64,000 bases of DNA from Perlabentimonas sp034003245 (GTDB lineage Bacteria > Bacteroidota > Bacteroidia > Bacteroidales > Tenuifilaceae): the NCBI GenBank assembly GCA_034003245.1, contig JAVEYY010000011.1:51842-115841 (forward strand), in the 5' to 3' direction. The position numbers and the translations under genes were made by a program. A model generated the notes under the pieces. That model searched no databases. It had not been told where the DNA came from and saw nothing but the letters and a program-made list of their open reading frames with translations. This document shows, in pieces, positions 1-9,195 of this stretch (position 1 is its first letter; each line of letters begins with the position of its first letter).

Positions 1-1580
1 TGAAAACATCAACCACAATGTTAGCCTTTGTACTCATTCTAATACAAATGCATGTTTTTGGGGCAATGGAGTCATCCCTAAGTCCAATTAATTCAAGAAC
101 GGACACACTAAATCAAACAAATAATCTACGACTATCACCAAAAGCAGAAACATTAGAAACATTTAATCTTGCTTCATTTAAATTACCTTACATTAAGTAT
201 CATAGCCTTGACTTAATCTTTTACACGAGTAACGAAAGCAGGTCAGACTCATGGAAAGATACAACAGGTTATAAGTATAATTTCAGCGATATATATTCAA
301 ACATTACAGCTAGAGCCAATTACTCAAAATCTATTAACACACCTACTGAACAATCTCTGTACTCCTTAACATCAAGATTTTTCGTTTATCCATACTCAGA
401 AACTAAAAAGAATATAGATAATAGCCAAACAAATCTAACCCATCACTTTTCGACAGGGGCTCATATAACTGGCACCTCACATAATAGGTATTACATTAGC
501 GCTCCTGTTTTTATAGAGTTAGGATCATCATTAGGGGTATCCCAAAATCGTCGCCTTAATAAAAATATTGCAAAAGATAGTAATGAGAATCCATTTCATG
601 AAAATAGTTCTAAGGCCAATACAACTAATATAGTTGCCAACCTTGAAATTGGGCTAGGTTCTGGCAGAATTGAAGAGGTAACGGATGCGCAACTAGCATT
701 ATTTATATTAAAGGAATTAAAAAAAGAAAATCGGTTATTAAGGGAACCAAATTTTGAAGAGATATATAAACTAGCGGAGTTAATGTCTCAAAAAAGAAAC
801 CAACGATTCTTTGACAATCGCCACAAAATCATAGATCAGGTGAAAGCAATAGATTCTTTTTTAACCTCATTGGGTTTATCTAATCAACCGGATGCATCAT
901 ACTTTACTACCATATACGACAACTGGCAATTCGCAAACAACCCCAGTAGATCATCTGGTTTTAGGATTTCAGGGGGGGCTCAGCTTAACTACACTTTTTC
1001 TCAAACTATCAACAACATAGAACTTATAATACCAATCCAGGATAACGAAGTAAATGAATATACCAATAATCTATTAAATTACGGCGTATGGCTAAAACTT
1101 GTTAATGAAAAACCTATTAATCACTATTGGCAGAGAACTATAATTGCAGACTTTAATTATATAATTAGAAATTACTCATACTTCTCAACAAATAATCAGA
1201 AGTATAAATGGGGACAAGACAATCTTGAACTAAATTTAAATGCTTCGGCCGGGTATTATCCCTCAACTCGGACCTATTTAAACATTGGACTTGAATGCGG
1301 CAGTCAACTATATAATTTGAATAGATTTGCTAACCTATCGAATTCCGAATATGATGAGAATTCAAAACATCTACAAATATATATGGGTCCAACTGTAGTC
1401 GGGTACTACTACATATCACCTAAAGTTCGCTTTAACATCAGAGGAAAGTTAACCTATAACTTTTTCAACTCCAATGATTTTAATCTAATCACCCCGCCAC
1501 CAGGGTTGGGATTCACATATGTTAAGGCTAACATAATTGGGGCATATCTATTTGCAAGTCTAGAATACGCCATATTTTAG
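1..1580 (+). CDS. Secreted, probable outer-membrane protein of unknown function (5' end at window edge)
   Basis: I do not recognise the family. The frame is open from the first bases of the window. The first in-window ATG is at 18, but codons 3-17 read KTSTT and are preceded by 'tg' at bases 1-2, so the real start is probably an ATG one base outside the window, giving MKTSTTMLAF as the start of a signal peptide ending near VFGA. The mature part is rich in Tyr, Asn and Ser. Its C-terminal half (after about residue 310) has alternating aromatic/polar strands and ends in an aromatic residue (SLEYAIF), as in outer-membrane beta-barrels; residues about 220-280 look helical. The coding sequence is visibly more AT-rich than the genes that follow. 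It converges on the DUF3108 gene and ends at a strong hairpin. Confidence 0.6.
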   Translation, partial: KTSTTMLAFVLILIQMHVFGAMESSLSPINSRTDTLNQTNNLRLSPKAETLETFNLASFKLPYIKYHSLDLIFYTSNESRSDSWKDTTGYKYNFSDIYSNITARANYSKSINTPTEQSLYSLTSRFFVYPYSETKKNIDNSQTNLTHHFSTGAHITGTSHNRYYISAPVFIELGSSLGVSQNRRLNKNIAKDSNENPFHENSSKANTTNIVANLEIGLGSGRIEEVTDAQLALFILKELKKENRLLREPNFEEIYKLAELMSQKRNQRFFDNRHKIIDQVKAIDSFLTSLGLSNQPDASYFTTIYDNWQFANNPSRSSGFRISGGAQLNYTFSQTINNIELIIPIQDNEVNEYTNNLLNYGVWLKLVNEKPINHYWQRTIIADFNYIIRNYSYFSTNNQKYKWGQDNLELNLNASAGYYPSTRTYLNIGLECGSQLYNLNRFANLSNSEYDENSKHLQIYMGPTVVGYYYISPKVRFNIRGKLTYNFFNSNDFNLITPPPGLGFTYVKANIIGAYLFASLEYAIF

Positions 1581-1595
1581 TCATTGGTAGTTATC

Positions 1596-1622
1596 AAAAA
1601 GGCGAGTTAAACTCGCCTTTTT
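1596..1622. terminator. Bidirectional intrinsic terminator
   Basis: A perfect 12-bp inverted repeat (AAAAAGGCGAGT / ACTCGCCTTTTT) with a 3-nt loop fills the 42-bp gap between two convergent genes. It has an A-run on one side and a T-run on the other, so it can end transcription from both directions. Confidence 0.85.
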
Positions 1623-2450
1623 CTATTCAATTTTCGAAGTTAATTGGTGTTTTAACCCTTGCCAGCTAGCTATCCGCGCTCTAACCGTGCCAACCCTAAT
1701 GGGCGATTCGACGTAAACCGGAATTCGGTTAGGATCGTCGGTTACCCAAACATATAGAAATTGCCCCTCCTTGAAAACATCGCCGGCAACAAGTTCAACC
1801 CTAAATTTTAGCGTTTTAAATGGGCCTGCACCCTTTACCTTTTTATTCTCACGGGCCAAAAAGGTGTACTTGACATTGTATATCTCTCGATCGAGAATAA
1901 CATCAACAGGGAAACTCTGCCCAACTTTTATACTTTCAAATTTTAAATTACGAGCCACATAGATTGCAGTTACCACATCGTAGATACGAGGCTTAACTTG
2001 TATTGTGTAAAATCGATTTTGTCCTCCCCTCCTTCGGATTCGGGCATTCACCTCATTTTTGTCCCAATCAAATGTATACTGATTCTCCTTAGTGTAGCCT
2101 CCCTCATTTATATCGCGATTAAAGTACAAGGGTTGTAGGGTTGTTGGATCGACCCACGATTCGTATACATCACGAACCCTAAAAAACCAATCGTAAAAAG
2201 GGTATGAGTTACCCGTTGTGCGAAGATGAAGGGTTTCCCTGTCAAACATTGTGTCGCGGGTTACGGCAAAATGGGCTTCGCCCACATCGGTCCACACAAA
2301 AAGCCAAGTGTAGCTAACTACGTAGGTTATCTGCTCGTCGTGTATAAAAGAGGTGTTCTTAACATGGCAAAAATCCTGATCCTGTGCTAATGAGAATTGA
2401 TTAAGCAGTATAAAATGCAATAGGAGAATATGGGTAAAACGGATTGGCAC
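1623..2450 (-). CDS. DUF3108 domain-containing exported protein
   Basis: The 275-residue protein has an N-terminal signal peptide (hydrophobic core ILLLHFILLNQFSLA). The rest matches the DUF3108 pattern as I know it: an early 'GE..HFAVTRDT' strand, a 'YPFYDWFFRVRDVYESWVD' segment, a 'QPLYFNRDINEGGY' segment, and later 'IYDVVTAIYVAR' and 'KTLKFRVEL' segments. DUF3108 proteins are periplasmic or outer-membrane-associated beta proteins of unclear function. The gene is alone on its strand, convergent with the preceding gene and divergent from the ClC gene, with a 124-bp gap between the two starts. Confidence 0.8.
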   Translation of the reverse strand: MPIRFTHILLLHFILLNQFSLAQDQDFCHVKNTSFIHDEQITYVVSYTWLFVWTDVGEAHFAVTRDTMFDRETLHLRTTGNSYPFYDWFFRVRDVYESWVDPTTLQPLYFNRDINEGGYTKENQYTFDWDKNEVNARIRRRGGQNRFYTIQVKPRIYDVVTAIYVARNLKFESIKVGQSFPVDVILDREIYNVKYTFLARENKKVKGAGPFKTLKFRVELVAGDVFKEGQFLYVWVTDDPNRIPVYVESPIRVGTVRARIASWQGLKHQLTSKIE

Positions 2451-2574
2451 TTTTCAAAAAAATCATTAGATTTATTCGAGAAAAGTAATCCTCTTTTTTA
2501 AGAAAACAAAACCTAAAAGGTAGGTTGGTTTGTCAAGAACTGCTAATTTTGCGTTCCTAATTAAAAAATAACCG

Positions 2575-4353
2575 ATGAGGATAAACGTAAGCAAAGTTTT
2601 ATATTCCTGGCTCCTTGCTCTTCAACGACTAGGGCAGCAAAGGCTTATCCTTATCCTTAGCTGCGTTATTGGAATACTAAGTGGACTGGCGGCTGTGGTA
2701 CTAAAGAATACAGTTCATTTTACCCGTGATTTCCTACAGCGGATAATGGAGCAAGGAACCTTGGGCTACCTTTACCTTGCGCTTCCGGGGATTGGAATAA
2801 TCATTACCGTGCTATACATCAAATATTTTGTTAAGGATAACATTGGGCATGGTATTACACGTATACTCTATGCTATTTCACGCAAAGGGAGCAAACTTAA
2901 ACGACACAACACTTACTCTTCCATAGTTTCGAGCACCATAACCATTGGCTTTGGCGGATCAGTTGGGGCCGAGGCACCCATTGTACTTACTGGCGCTGCC
3001 ATTGGGTCAAATATTGGTCAGCTTTTTAAGCTTAATTACAAGACCATTACCCTTATGCTTGGGTGTGGTGCAGCTGCCGCAATTGCATCAATCTTTAAAG
3101 CTCCGTTGGCGGGTCTAATTTTTACCCTAGAGGTGTTGATGCTCGACTTGACTATGGCCTCAATTGTGCCTCTACTTATTGCCGCCGTAACTGCAACTAT
3201 GGTCTCGTACTTTCTTGTTGGTCGCGATGTGACCTTTGCCTTCGAAATTGTTGAACCATTTGCTCTATACAAAATTCCATTTTTCATTCTACTTGGTATT
3301 TTTTGCGGGCTTCTCGCCTTCTACTTCACCCGAACTACGCTTCGACTCGAGGGGAAATTTGCTGCCATAACCAATGTATACAAAAAGGTTCTACTTGGTT
3401 CACTGGGTTTGGGCTTGCTTATCTTCCTATTCCCTCCACTTTACGGCGAAGGTTTCGACACACTCCAATCGCTATTTAACGGCGAACCCTCGGCAATACT
3501 CAATAACAGCTTGCTGTACCAGTTTAGGGATAATGTCTGGATAATTCTCATCTTCCTAGCACTTCTGCTAGTATTTAAGGTTTATGCTATGGCTGCAACA
3601 ACGGGCGCAGGAGGAATTGGGGGCATTTTTGCTCCTACGCTTTTTATAGGTGGTGTTGCAGGCTATTTTTTATCTAAAATATTAAACAATACTGTAGGCA
3701 CTTCGCTAAACGAGGGGAACTTTACGCTTGTGGGTATGGCTGGAATGATGGCTGCTGTTATGCACGCCCCTCTAACCGCTATTTTCCTAATAGCCGAACT
3801 AACTGGAGGATACGCATTGTTTATCCCACTGATGATTACTTCAACCATTGCCTACATCACCATAATGTACTTCGAGCCGCACTCCATCTATACCAAGCGA
3901 CTGGCCGCTAGAGGTGAACTTATTACGCACCATAAGGATAAAGCCGTGCTCACCCTACTCAAACTTGGCCATGTAGTTGAGAACGACTTCAGCACCATAA
4001 ATCCCAACGAAACCCTTGGCAAATTGGTTCAAACCATTAGCAAATCGAGGCGGAACATTTTTCCTGTTGTCGATTCGGAGGGAATACTACTTGGTATAGT
4101 TTTACTTGATGATGTTCGTGAGCTGATGTTCGACTCCGATAAGTATGAGAGTACACGGGTAAAAGATCTTATGTCGGTTGCCCCGGAATACATTGCCATT
4201 GACGAACCCATGGACAGGGTAATGGATAAGTTTGAATCGACAGGGGCATGGAATTTACCAGTTATCGACAAAGGGAAATACATTGGTTTTGTATCAAAAT
4301 CCAAGATATTCTCGGCCTACCGAAATGTGTTAGTGCAATTCTCCGACGAGTAG
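2575..4353 (+). CDS. ClC-family chloride channel/transporter with C-terminal CBS pair
   Basis: The 592-residue protein has about 440 residues of membrane segments followed by two CBS domains (about 465-520 and 530-585). Two anion-selectivity signatures are visible: GSVGAEAP, which replaces GREGP and keeps the gating glutamate at E133, and GIFAP at 350-354. ClC proteins move chloride or exchange it for protons, and CBS pairs usually sense adenine nucleotides. A -7-like element TAATTTTG lies at 2544-2551, 23 bp before the ATG, but I do not see a well-spaced -33 box. It ends 6 bp from the stop of the convergent Crp-type gene. Whether it is a channel or an exchanger cannot be told from sequence alone. 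Confidence 0.9.
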   Translation: MRINVSKVLYSWLLALQRLGQQRLILILSCVIGILSGLAAVVLKNTVHFTRDFLQRIMEQGTLGYLYLALPGIGIIITVLYIKYFVKDNIGHGITRILYAISRKGSKLKRHNTYSSIVSSTITIGFGGSVGAEAPIVLTGAAIGSNIGQLFKLNYKTITLMLGCGAAAAIASIFKAPLAGLIFTLEVLMLDLTMASIVPLLIAAVTATMVSYFLVGRDVTFAFEIVEPFALYKIPFFILLGIFCGLLAFYFTRTTLRLEGKFAAITNVYKKVLLGSLGLGLLIFLFPPLYGEGFDTLQSLFNGEPSAILNNSLLYQFRDNVWIILIFLALLLVFKVYAMAATTGAGGIGGIFAPTLFIGGVAGYFLSKILNNTVGTSLNEGNFTLVGMAGMMAAVMHAPLTAIFLIAELTGGYALFIPLMITSTIAYITIMYFEPHSIYTKRLAARGELITHHKDKAVLTLLKLGHVVENDFSTINPNETLGKLVQTISKSRRNIFPVVDSEGILLGIVLLDDVRELMFDSDKYESTRVKDLMSVAPEYIAIDEPMDRVMDKFESTGAWNLPVIDKGKYIGFVSKSKIFSAYRNVLVQFSDE

Positions 4354-4359
4354 CGCTCG

Positions 4360-5058
4360 CTAGCTGTACTTTGCCAACTCCTCAAGCCTATTTAAATTAA
4401 GAATCTCGATTGTTTTGCCATTAATGGCAATAATATTCTCGGAGTTAAACTCGGCCAACACCCTTATCACATTCTCGCGCGAAAAGCCAATCATGTGAGC
4501 CATCTCCAAACGGCTAACTAACAGATTAAAACTCGCGGAACGGTGCACATGGGTAGATAGATGAATTAGCTGCTTGGCCAAACGGCCACGAATATTATTC
4601 TGCGATGCGCTCCTTAGCTTATCAAGCAAAGGAATTACAAAGGCATTATTACCATGATCAACAATAGCCTGCGCAAACTTGGGATTCGCCTTTAGCATCT
4701 GTTTTAGTGATTCTACTGGAACAAAAACAACTTTGGCATCGGTTAATGTAACAATTGAAAACAGGTGTTTCTCAACCGAAAGCATTATGGGTAGGCCAAT
4801 AAAGTTTGCTCCACTTTCAATGTCGATGATAAAGTCTCTTTTACCCTCCTGGATCTCCAACTTTACAAATCCCTCGAGGAGTAAAACCATATGTGTTGCA
4901 AATTCGCCCCTTTTTACTACGGTCTCTCGCTTACGGTACTCAACCAGCGTCGATTTATCAAATAGTTCGACAATTTCTGTGTTAGTCAGCCCTTCGTAGA
5001 GCCAATGCCCGGCTAGTTCCTCGTATCCTTGTTTAACTTGATTCATAAAAGATATCAT
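4360..5058 (-). CDS. Crp/Fnr-family transcriptional regulator
   Basis: The 232-residue protein has an N-terminal cyclic-nucleotide-binding-type beta barrel (about 20-130, with 'RGEFATHMVLLLEGFVKLEI'), a dimer helix, and a C-terminal winged helix (about 165-228) with the recognition element 'MAHMIGFSRENVIRVLAEF'. There is no cysteine cluster, so it is not an FNR-type iron-sulphur sensor. The effector is unknown. The first Met is used here; Met5 (4 codons later) is an equally possible start. It converges on the ClC gene and is divergent from the response-regulator gene across a 361-bp AT-rich region. Confidence 0.88.
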   Translation of the reverse strand: MISFMNQVKQGYEELAGHWLYEGLTNTEIVELFDKSTLVEYRKRETVVKRGEFATHMVLLLEGFVKLEIQEGKRDFIIDIESGANFIGLPIMLSVEKHLFSIVTLTDAKVVFVPVESLKQMLKANPKFAQAIVDHGNNAFVIPLLDKLRSASQNNIRGRLAKQLIHLSTHVHRSASFNLLVSRLEMAHMIGFSRENVIRVLAEFNSENIIAINGKTIEILNLNRLEELAKYS

Positions 5059-5419
5059 TTAATGGTAACAGCACTTTATTTAGCAATATTTATCTATATA
5101 TATATATTATACGATTACCACTATTTAAGTTACCCAACACACCTTAAATTATGACCAATAGCACAAGTCCTGATGGCAAACCCAACATTCTTTTTGACCA
5201 ACGGTAAAAATTAAAACCTTAAAATTGAGCCCAATTTGGAACATGGCTACATTGGAGCGGAAAATTGCAGATTATAAGAAAGAAACTCTTCCTAGTCAGA
5301 TAGAAAACTGCCTACTTCCATATTCCCAAAACGTTAACGTTTAACAAATAAACAATAAAAAAAATTTAGCGATATTATAAAGCATAACATTAGTAACTAT
5401 TCCCCAAACTCAATCAAAT
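5059..5419. other. AT-rich intergenic region with a 14-bp palindrome
   Basis: This region separates the divergent Crp-type gene and the response-regulator gene and holds no credible ORF. It includes an alternating TA tract around 5093-5109 and a perfect palindrome AAACGTTAACGTTT at 5329-5342, about 80 bp before the response-regulator start. The palindrome could be an operator, but nothing here identifies its protein. Confidence 0.5.
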
Positions 5420-5779
5420 GTGAAAACAATTCTTGTAATTGAAGATGATAATGTAAGCCGACGGTTTTTGAGCGAAATGCTTAAAGCAAGAGATATTAAG
5501 GTTGAATTCGCAAAAAACGGACAGGAATCAATGGATTATTTTAGCACCAATCCAATCCCAAATTTGGTACTAATGGATTTAAGGCTACCCGATGTAAACG
5601 GCATCGACCTCACCGAGCAATTGCTCAGAAAACACCCAACACTAAACGTAATTGCACAAACAGCATATGTTGATGCCAACACCCAGGAACGTTGCGAAGC
5701 AGTTGGCATGAAAGGCTTTTTGGCCAAACCAATAAAAACAGACACGCTTAACACTATACTCGACAAATTTATGCTTTAA
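5420..5779 (+). CDS. Single-domain (CheY-like) response regulator
   Basis: The 119-residue protein is only a receiver domain. Acidic pocket E8/D9/D10, phospho-acceptor D53 (LMDLRLPD), T81 and K103 (LAKP) are all present, so it should be phosphorylatable. There is no output domain, so it probably acts by protein-protein contact or in a phosphorelay. The start is GTG at 5420; an ATG two bases upstream is out of frame and runs straight into TGA, so GTG is the only fitting start. No histidine kinase is nearby. The SHMT gene follows 62 bp downstream on the same strand. Confidence 0.88.
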   Translation: MKTILVIEDDNVSRRFLSEMLKARDIKVEFAKNGQESMDYFSTNPIPNLVLMDLRLPDVNGIDLTEQLLRKHPTLNVIAQTAYVDANTQERCEAVGMKGFLAKPIKTDTLNTILDKFML

Positions 5780-5841
5780 CTATGCTTTTAAATAGTTTTA
5801 ATAACCGCACTAAAACTATTACTTTTACAAAAAAAATCGAT

Positions 5842-7122
5842 ATGCAAAGAGACAATACAGTTTTTAACCTGATAGACCAGGAAAAGCAACGCCAGATGCA
5901 CGGCATTGAACTAATTGCATCGGAAAACTTTGTTAGCCCACAGGTACTTGAGGCCATGGGATCGGTGCTTACTAATAAGTACGCCGAGGGATACCCAGGC
6001 GCTCGTTACTATGGCGGATGCCAAATTGTGGATCAGACCGAACAGCTAGCCATCGACAGGCTTAAGGAACTATTTGGCGCCGAGTACGCCAACGTTCAAC
6101 CTCACTCCGGAGCCCAAGCCAACATGGCTGTTTTCATGGCAGTGCTTCAGCCAGGCGACACTTTCCTCGGATTAGATCTCTCGCACGGGGGACACCTGTC
6201 GCACGGGTCACCTGTTAACATGTCGGGAATTTGGTACAACGCTGTTTCGTACGAAGTAAAAAAAGATACCGAAACCGTTGATTACGATCAAATGGAGCGA
6301 TTAGCCCTTGAGCATAAACCCAAGCTAATTGTGGGTGGAGCCTCAGCTTACTCGCGAGAATGGGACTACAAGCGCATGCGCGAAATTGCCGACAAAATTG
6401 GGGCAATCCTAATGATCGATATGGCACACCCAGCGGGCTTAATAGCTGCCGGATTGTTGGATAACCCAGTAAAGCATGCTCATATTGTAACCTCCACAAC
6501 CCACAAAACGCTGCGCGGCCCACGTGGTGGAATTATCCTTATGGGTAAAGATTTTGAAAATCCTTGGGGTTTAACTACACCCAAAGGACAAGTTAAAATG
6601 ATGTCGCAAATCCTAAACAGCAGTGTATTCCCAGGCGTTCAGGGTGGCCCGCTGGAGCATGTAATAGCCTCCAAAGCGGTTGCCTTTGGCGAAGCGCTAC
6701 AACCCGAGTATAAGCAGTACCAAACTCAGGTTAAGAAAAATGCAGCTGCTATGGCCAATGCGTTTATCGCAAAGGGTTACAAGGTAGTTTCGGGTGGAAC
6801 CGACAACCACTCTATGCTTATTGACCTTAGACCCAAATTCCCTGAAGTAACCGGCAAAAAAGTTGAAAACACCCTTGTACTTGCCGATATAACGATCAAC
6901 AAGAACATGGTGCCCTTCGATTCACGCTCGCCATTCCAAACCTCAGGCATCCGCGTAGGTACTCCAGCCATCACCACGCGTGGTCTTAAGGAGGAGCATA
7001 TGCCAATAATTGTTGATTTAATTGACGAGGTAATCTCCAATATCGACGACGAAAAGGTAATTGCAGCCGTTCGCGAAAAGGTGAATAAACTAATGCACGA
7101 GTTCCCACTATTTGCTTGGTAG
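5842..7122 (+). CDS. glyA: Serine hydroxymethyltransferase
   Basis: The enzyme converts serine plus tetrahydrofolate to glycine plus 5,10-methylene-THF using PLP, in the cytoplasm. Family signatures are ELIASENF near the N-terminus, KYAEGYPGARYYGG, the HSGAQAN loop, HPAGLIAAG, and STTHKTLRGPRGG carrying the PLP lysine at K222. The frame is open back to 5782, but the extra 20 residues are unlike the family, whose members begin 'MxRDxxxFxLI'. I therefore choose the ATG at 5842 (MQRDNTVFNLI), giving 426 residues, the usual length. A GC hairpin with a T-run follows. Confidence 0.96.
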   Translation: MQRDNTVFNLIDQEKQRQMHGIELIASENFVSPQVLEAMGSVLTNKYAEGYPGARYYGGCQIVDQTEQLAIDRLKELFGAEYANVQPHSGAQANMAVFMAVLQPGDTFLGLDLSHGGHLSHGSPVNMSGIWYNAVSYEVKKDTETVDYDQMERLALEHKPKLIVGGASAYSREWDYKRMREIADKIGAILMIDMAHPAGLIAAGLLDNPVKHAHIVTSTTHKTLRGPRGGIILMGKDFENPWGLTTPKGQVKMMSQILNSSVFPGVQGGPLEHVIASKAVAFGEALQPEYKQYQTQVKKNAAAMANAFIAKGYKVVSGGTDNHSMLIDLRPKFPEVTGKKVENTLVLADITINKNMVPFDSRSPFQTSGIRVGTPAITTRGLKEEHMPIIVDLIDEVISNIDDEKVIAAVREKVNKLMHEFPLFAW

Positions 7123-7146
7123 GCATAAGAACTTCAATAATTTTTA

Positions 7147-7184
7147 AAGCCCCGGGGATATTTCTCGGGGTTTTTCTTTTTTTT
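7147..7184 (+). terminator. Intrinsic terminator after glyA
   Basis: A CCCCGGGGA...TCTCGGGG hairpin (with G-U pairs) is followed by a long T-tract broken by a single C. It lies 24 bp after the glyA stop. Confidence 0.85.
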
Positions 7185-7250
7185 ATACCGCATCGTAGCT
7201 ACGATTTTTCAAAATCATTACCTTTGGTACATTCTTAACCCCTTCAACCT

Positions 7251-7745
7251 ATGGAACCCTTTAATATCAACCTAAACCAAATGGCCGAAACCAGTGGACG
7301 CTACAGGCGATTCCTGATTATTTTGGCCTCCGCTTTAATAATTATCGCTGCAGTATCCTTTGCCATTTTTTACAGCAAGCACGATCCCAAGGAGTGGATC
7401 TTCATCATCTTTGGAATTTATGCATTAATTTTTATCTACTTTGCTTACGTTGGCTACAAGGCAAAACTATACTTTAAAGCCGATGATTTTGCAATTGAGT
7501 ACCAGTTTGGCTTCTTTATGAAAACACCCAGTGCCGTTATCTGGGAAACCATTTCAAAAGTTAAGTTGGGGCCAACATACATCACTTTTTTCAAGCGTTC
7601 GGGCAAGGGAAAAAAGGTGCAGATTGGCTGGTTACCCTACGCCAAAGTTATTGAGATAAAGGATAGAATTAAAAGCTATAGCGAAGGCAAGGGAATTGCC
7701 GTTGAGGTTGCTGAGTTCAGCAAGGAACACTCACCTACCGAATAA
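7251..7745 (+). CDS. Small membrane protein of unknown function, PH-like cytoplasmic part
   Basis: The 164-residue protein has two adjacent transmembrane helices (about 20-42 and 48-66) and then a soluble beta-rich tail (about 70-160) with 'AVIWETISKVKLGPTYITFF'. This layout resembles bacterial PH-domain (YcxB-like) membrane proteins, but the match is weak and function is unknown. A TACCTTTG -7-like element lies at 7219-7226. Its last 15 bp overlap the end of the convergent gene. Confidence 0.7.
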   Translation: MEPFNINLNQMAETSGRYRRFLIILASALIIIAAVSFAIFYSKHDPKEWIFIIFGIYALIFIYFAYVGYKAKLYFKADDFAIEYQFGFFMKTPSAVIWETISKVKLGPTYITFFKRSGKGKKVQIGWLPYAKVIEIKDRIKSYSEGKGIAVEVAEFSKEHSPTE

Positions 7746-8495
7746 TCTCGCCAATACGCTACTCTTTGGCCGGTCGGCTCGGGTTGTGAAATTTGAGCAG
7801 CCCGGTTCGTTCTTTGTCCTAGTTTTGGCAGGGATATGCTGTTTCATCTCTCGGTTATATACACTTTGGGGATAGAGTAACGCAATTAGTTCCTTCTCGT
7901 TTACTGGTGGTTGTACATTTAAAGCCAACATTGGCTTTGTTGTTTCGACTTTGGTTTTTGGTATGAGTATGGGCAAACTAAATTTCCGAATTGGTAGCGC
8001 AGCGAGCATTTCTAATTTGTAATTTATCACAATGCCATGAAAAAGTTGAGTTGCCTCTTCCCCATTTATGCAATTTGTTTGCATTACCAATCGCCAGCTT
8101 ATTTCACGGCTATTTAATGTTGGGTCGTGCTGAAACAACTCTTTTAACCTATTCGCCAGCAAATCATAGTAGTTGGTTTGCCAATCCTCTTTGCTAAATG
8201 GGTACTTAGTGTATACAATGTCGATGCTAACAGGCTCAAAACCTGTCAAATTCCTTATTAATTCAGGTTGATTTGCAAAACGATGCTGCGCATATCCATT
8301 CTCAAGGCTCACAACATAAGCAGAGGTATCCCTAGTAAAAGTATCAACATAAACTAGCTCCAACATATTATCGAACCACGCAGCGTGCTGAATGGGGCTA
8401 TTCAACACATCTGTTGAAAACCGTGGCGGTTTCTGACCTAAGGTAACATACGAGGCAAAAAGGAAAAAAGTGAGTGGTAAAACAAACCTATGCAT
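7731..8495 (-). CDS. Exported protein of unknown function
   Basis: The 254-residue protein has a signal peptide (hydrophobic core LPLTFFLFASYVTLG, then QKPPRF). I recognise no domain. The middle (about 75-160) looks alpha/beta, with 'LVMQTNCINGEEATQLFHGIVINYKL'. The C-terminal 60 residues are basic and low in structure. It overlaps the end of the convergent gene by 15 bp and is divergent from the LPP20-like gene. Confidence 0.65.
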   Translation of the reverse strand: MHRFVLPLTFFLFASYVTLGQKPPRFSTDVLNSPIQHAAWFDNMLELVYVDTFTRDTSAYVVSLENGYAQHRFANQPELIRNLTGFEPVSIDIVYTKYPFSKEDWQTNYYDLLANRLKELFQHDPTLNSREISWRLVMQTNCINGEEATQLFHGIVINYKLEMLAALPIRKFSLPILIPKTKVETTKPMLALNVQPPVNEKELIALLYPQSVYNREMKQHIPAKTRTKNEPGCSNFTTRADRPKSSVLARLFGR

Positions 8496-8630
8496 ATACT
8501 AGTGGATTCGCAAATTAAACTGGTAACGCAAAAATAGCCAACAAATTATAGAAAACTCACAAAATAAAGACAATTTAAACTGGCACGAAATATGTAACTC
8601 TGTGCATTTGTAAACAAAACAAGAGCAACT

Positions 8631-9119
8631 ATGAAAAGGATACTAATGATTATAATGGTATTTTTTCCGATCATTTCATGGGGACAATCGGTTCCAGGTT
8701 GGGTAAAAAATCCTCCTAAATCGAACGGAAAAATTTACGCCGTTGGAGTTGGCACATCAGGAAGCGCTGAAATTGCTGAGCGAAAGGCAAAAATGGAGGC
8801 CAGTGTGAATTTGGCTGAGCAACTCGAAACAGCGGTAGTATCGGTAACAACTAAATTTGAACCGGTTGTGCGTCGCAATAAGACGCTTACCGAAAAGGTT
8901 AAGGTAGTACGTAAAACTGTTGTAGCAACACTACAGAACACTCAGGTTTCACAAAAATTCGCAACCGAGGAGAATGGAATTCACAAGGTTTACGTGCTTA
9001 TGGAGATGCCCCGAAAAAATGTGAACAGGTCAATTATTGATCAGGTTGAAAAGGATAAAGAGCTCCATAAGGCACTATCCAATTCGAAAGCCTACAAGAA
9101 AGTGATTGCCGAGCAGTAG
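8631..9119 (+). CDS. LPP20-family-like exported protein
   Basis: The 162-residue protein has a signal peptide ending near SWGQ and then a domain resembling LPP20 lipoproteins: 'PGWVKNPPKSNGKIYAVGVG' followed by an alanine/lysine-rich helix 'AEIAERKAKMEASVNLAEQL' and a final 'HKVYVLMEMP' strand. There is no lipobox cysteine, so it is probably a soluble periplasmic form. Function is unknown. It converges on the phosphohexomutase gene with a 14-bp inverted repeat between them. Confidence 0.72.
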   Translation: MKRILMIIMVFFPIISWGQSVPGWVKNPPKSNGKIYAVGVGTSGSAEIAERKAKMEASVNLAEQLETAVVSVTTKFEPVVRRNKTLTEKVKVVRKTVVATLQNTQVSQKFATEENGIHKVYVLMEMPRKNVNRSIIDQVEKDKELHKALSNSKAYKKVIAEQ

Positions 9120-9143
9120 CAATACCTCCAACTTAAAACAACA

Positions 9144-9175
9144 TAGGGCGATATCAAGAATTTGATATCGCCCTA
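9144..9175. terminator. Hairpin between convergent genes
   Basis: A perfect 14-bp inverted repeat (TAGGGCGATATCAA / TTGATATCGCCCTA) with a 4-nt loop sits in the 76-bp gap between convergent stops. The flanking T-runs are short, so termination is likely but not of the textbook form. Confidence 0.7.
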
Positions 9176-9195
9176 TTTATGCACACCTAAATCGA

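Noticed and set aside
1..1580. SusD-like or TonB-dependent receptor gene
   Set aside because: No plug domain, no TonB box and no TPR-like SusD helices are visible, and the protein is too short for SusC.
5782..5841. N-terminal extension of glyA
   Set aside because: The 20 extra residues are unlike the family and the ATG at 5842 gives the typical N-terminus.
6215..6523. Minus-strand coding region inside glyA
   Set aside because: It is the opposite-strand shadow of a highly conserved enzyme gene.
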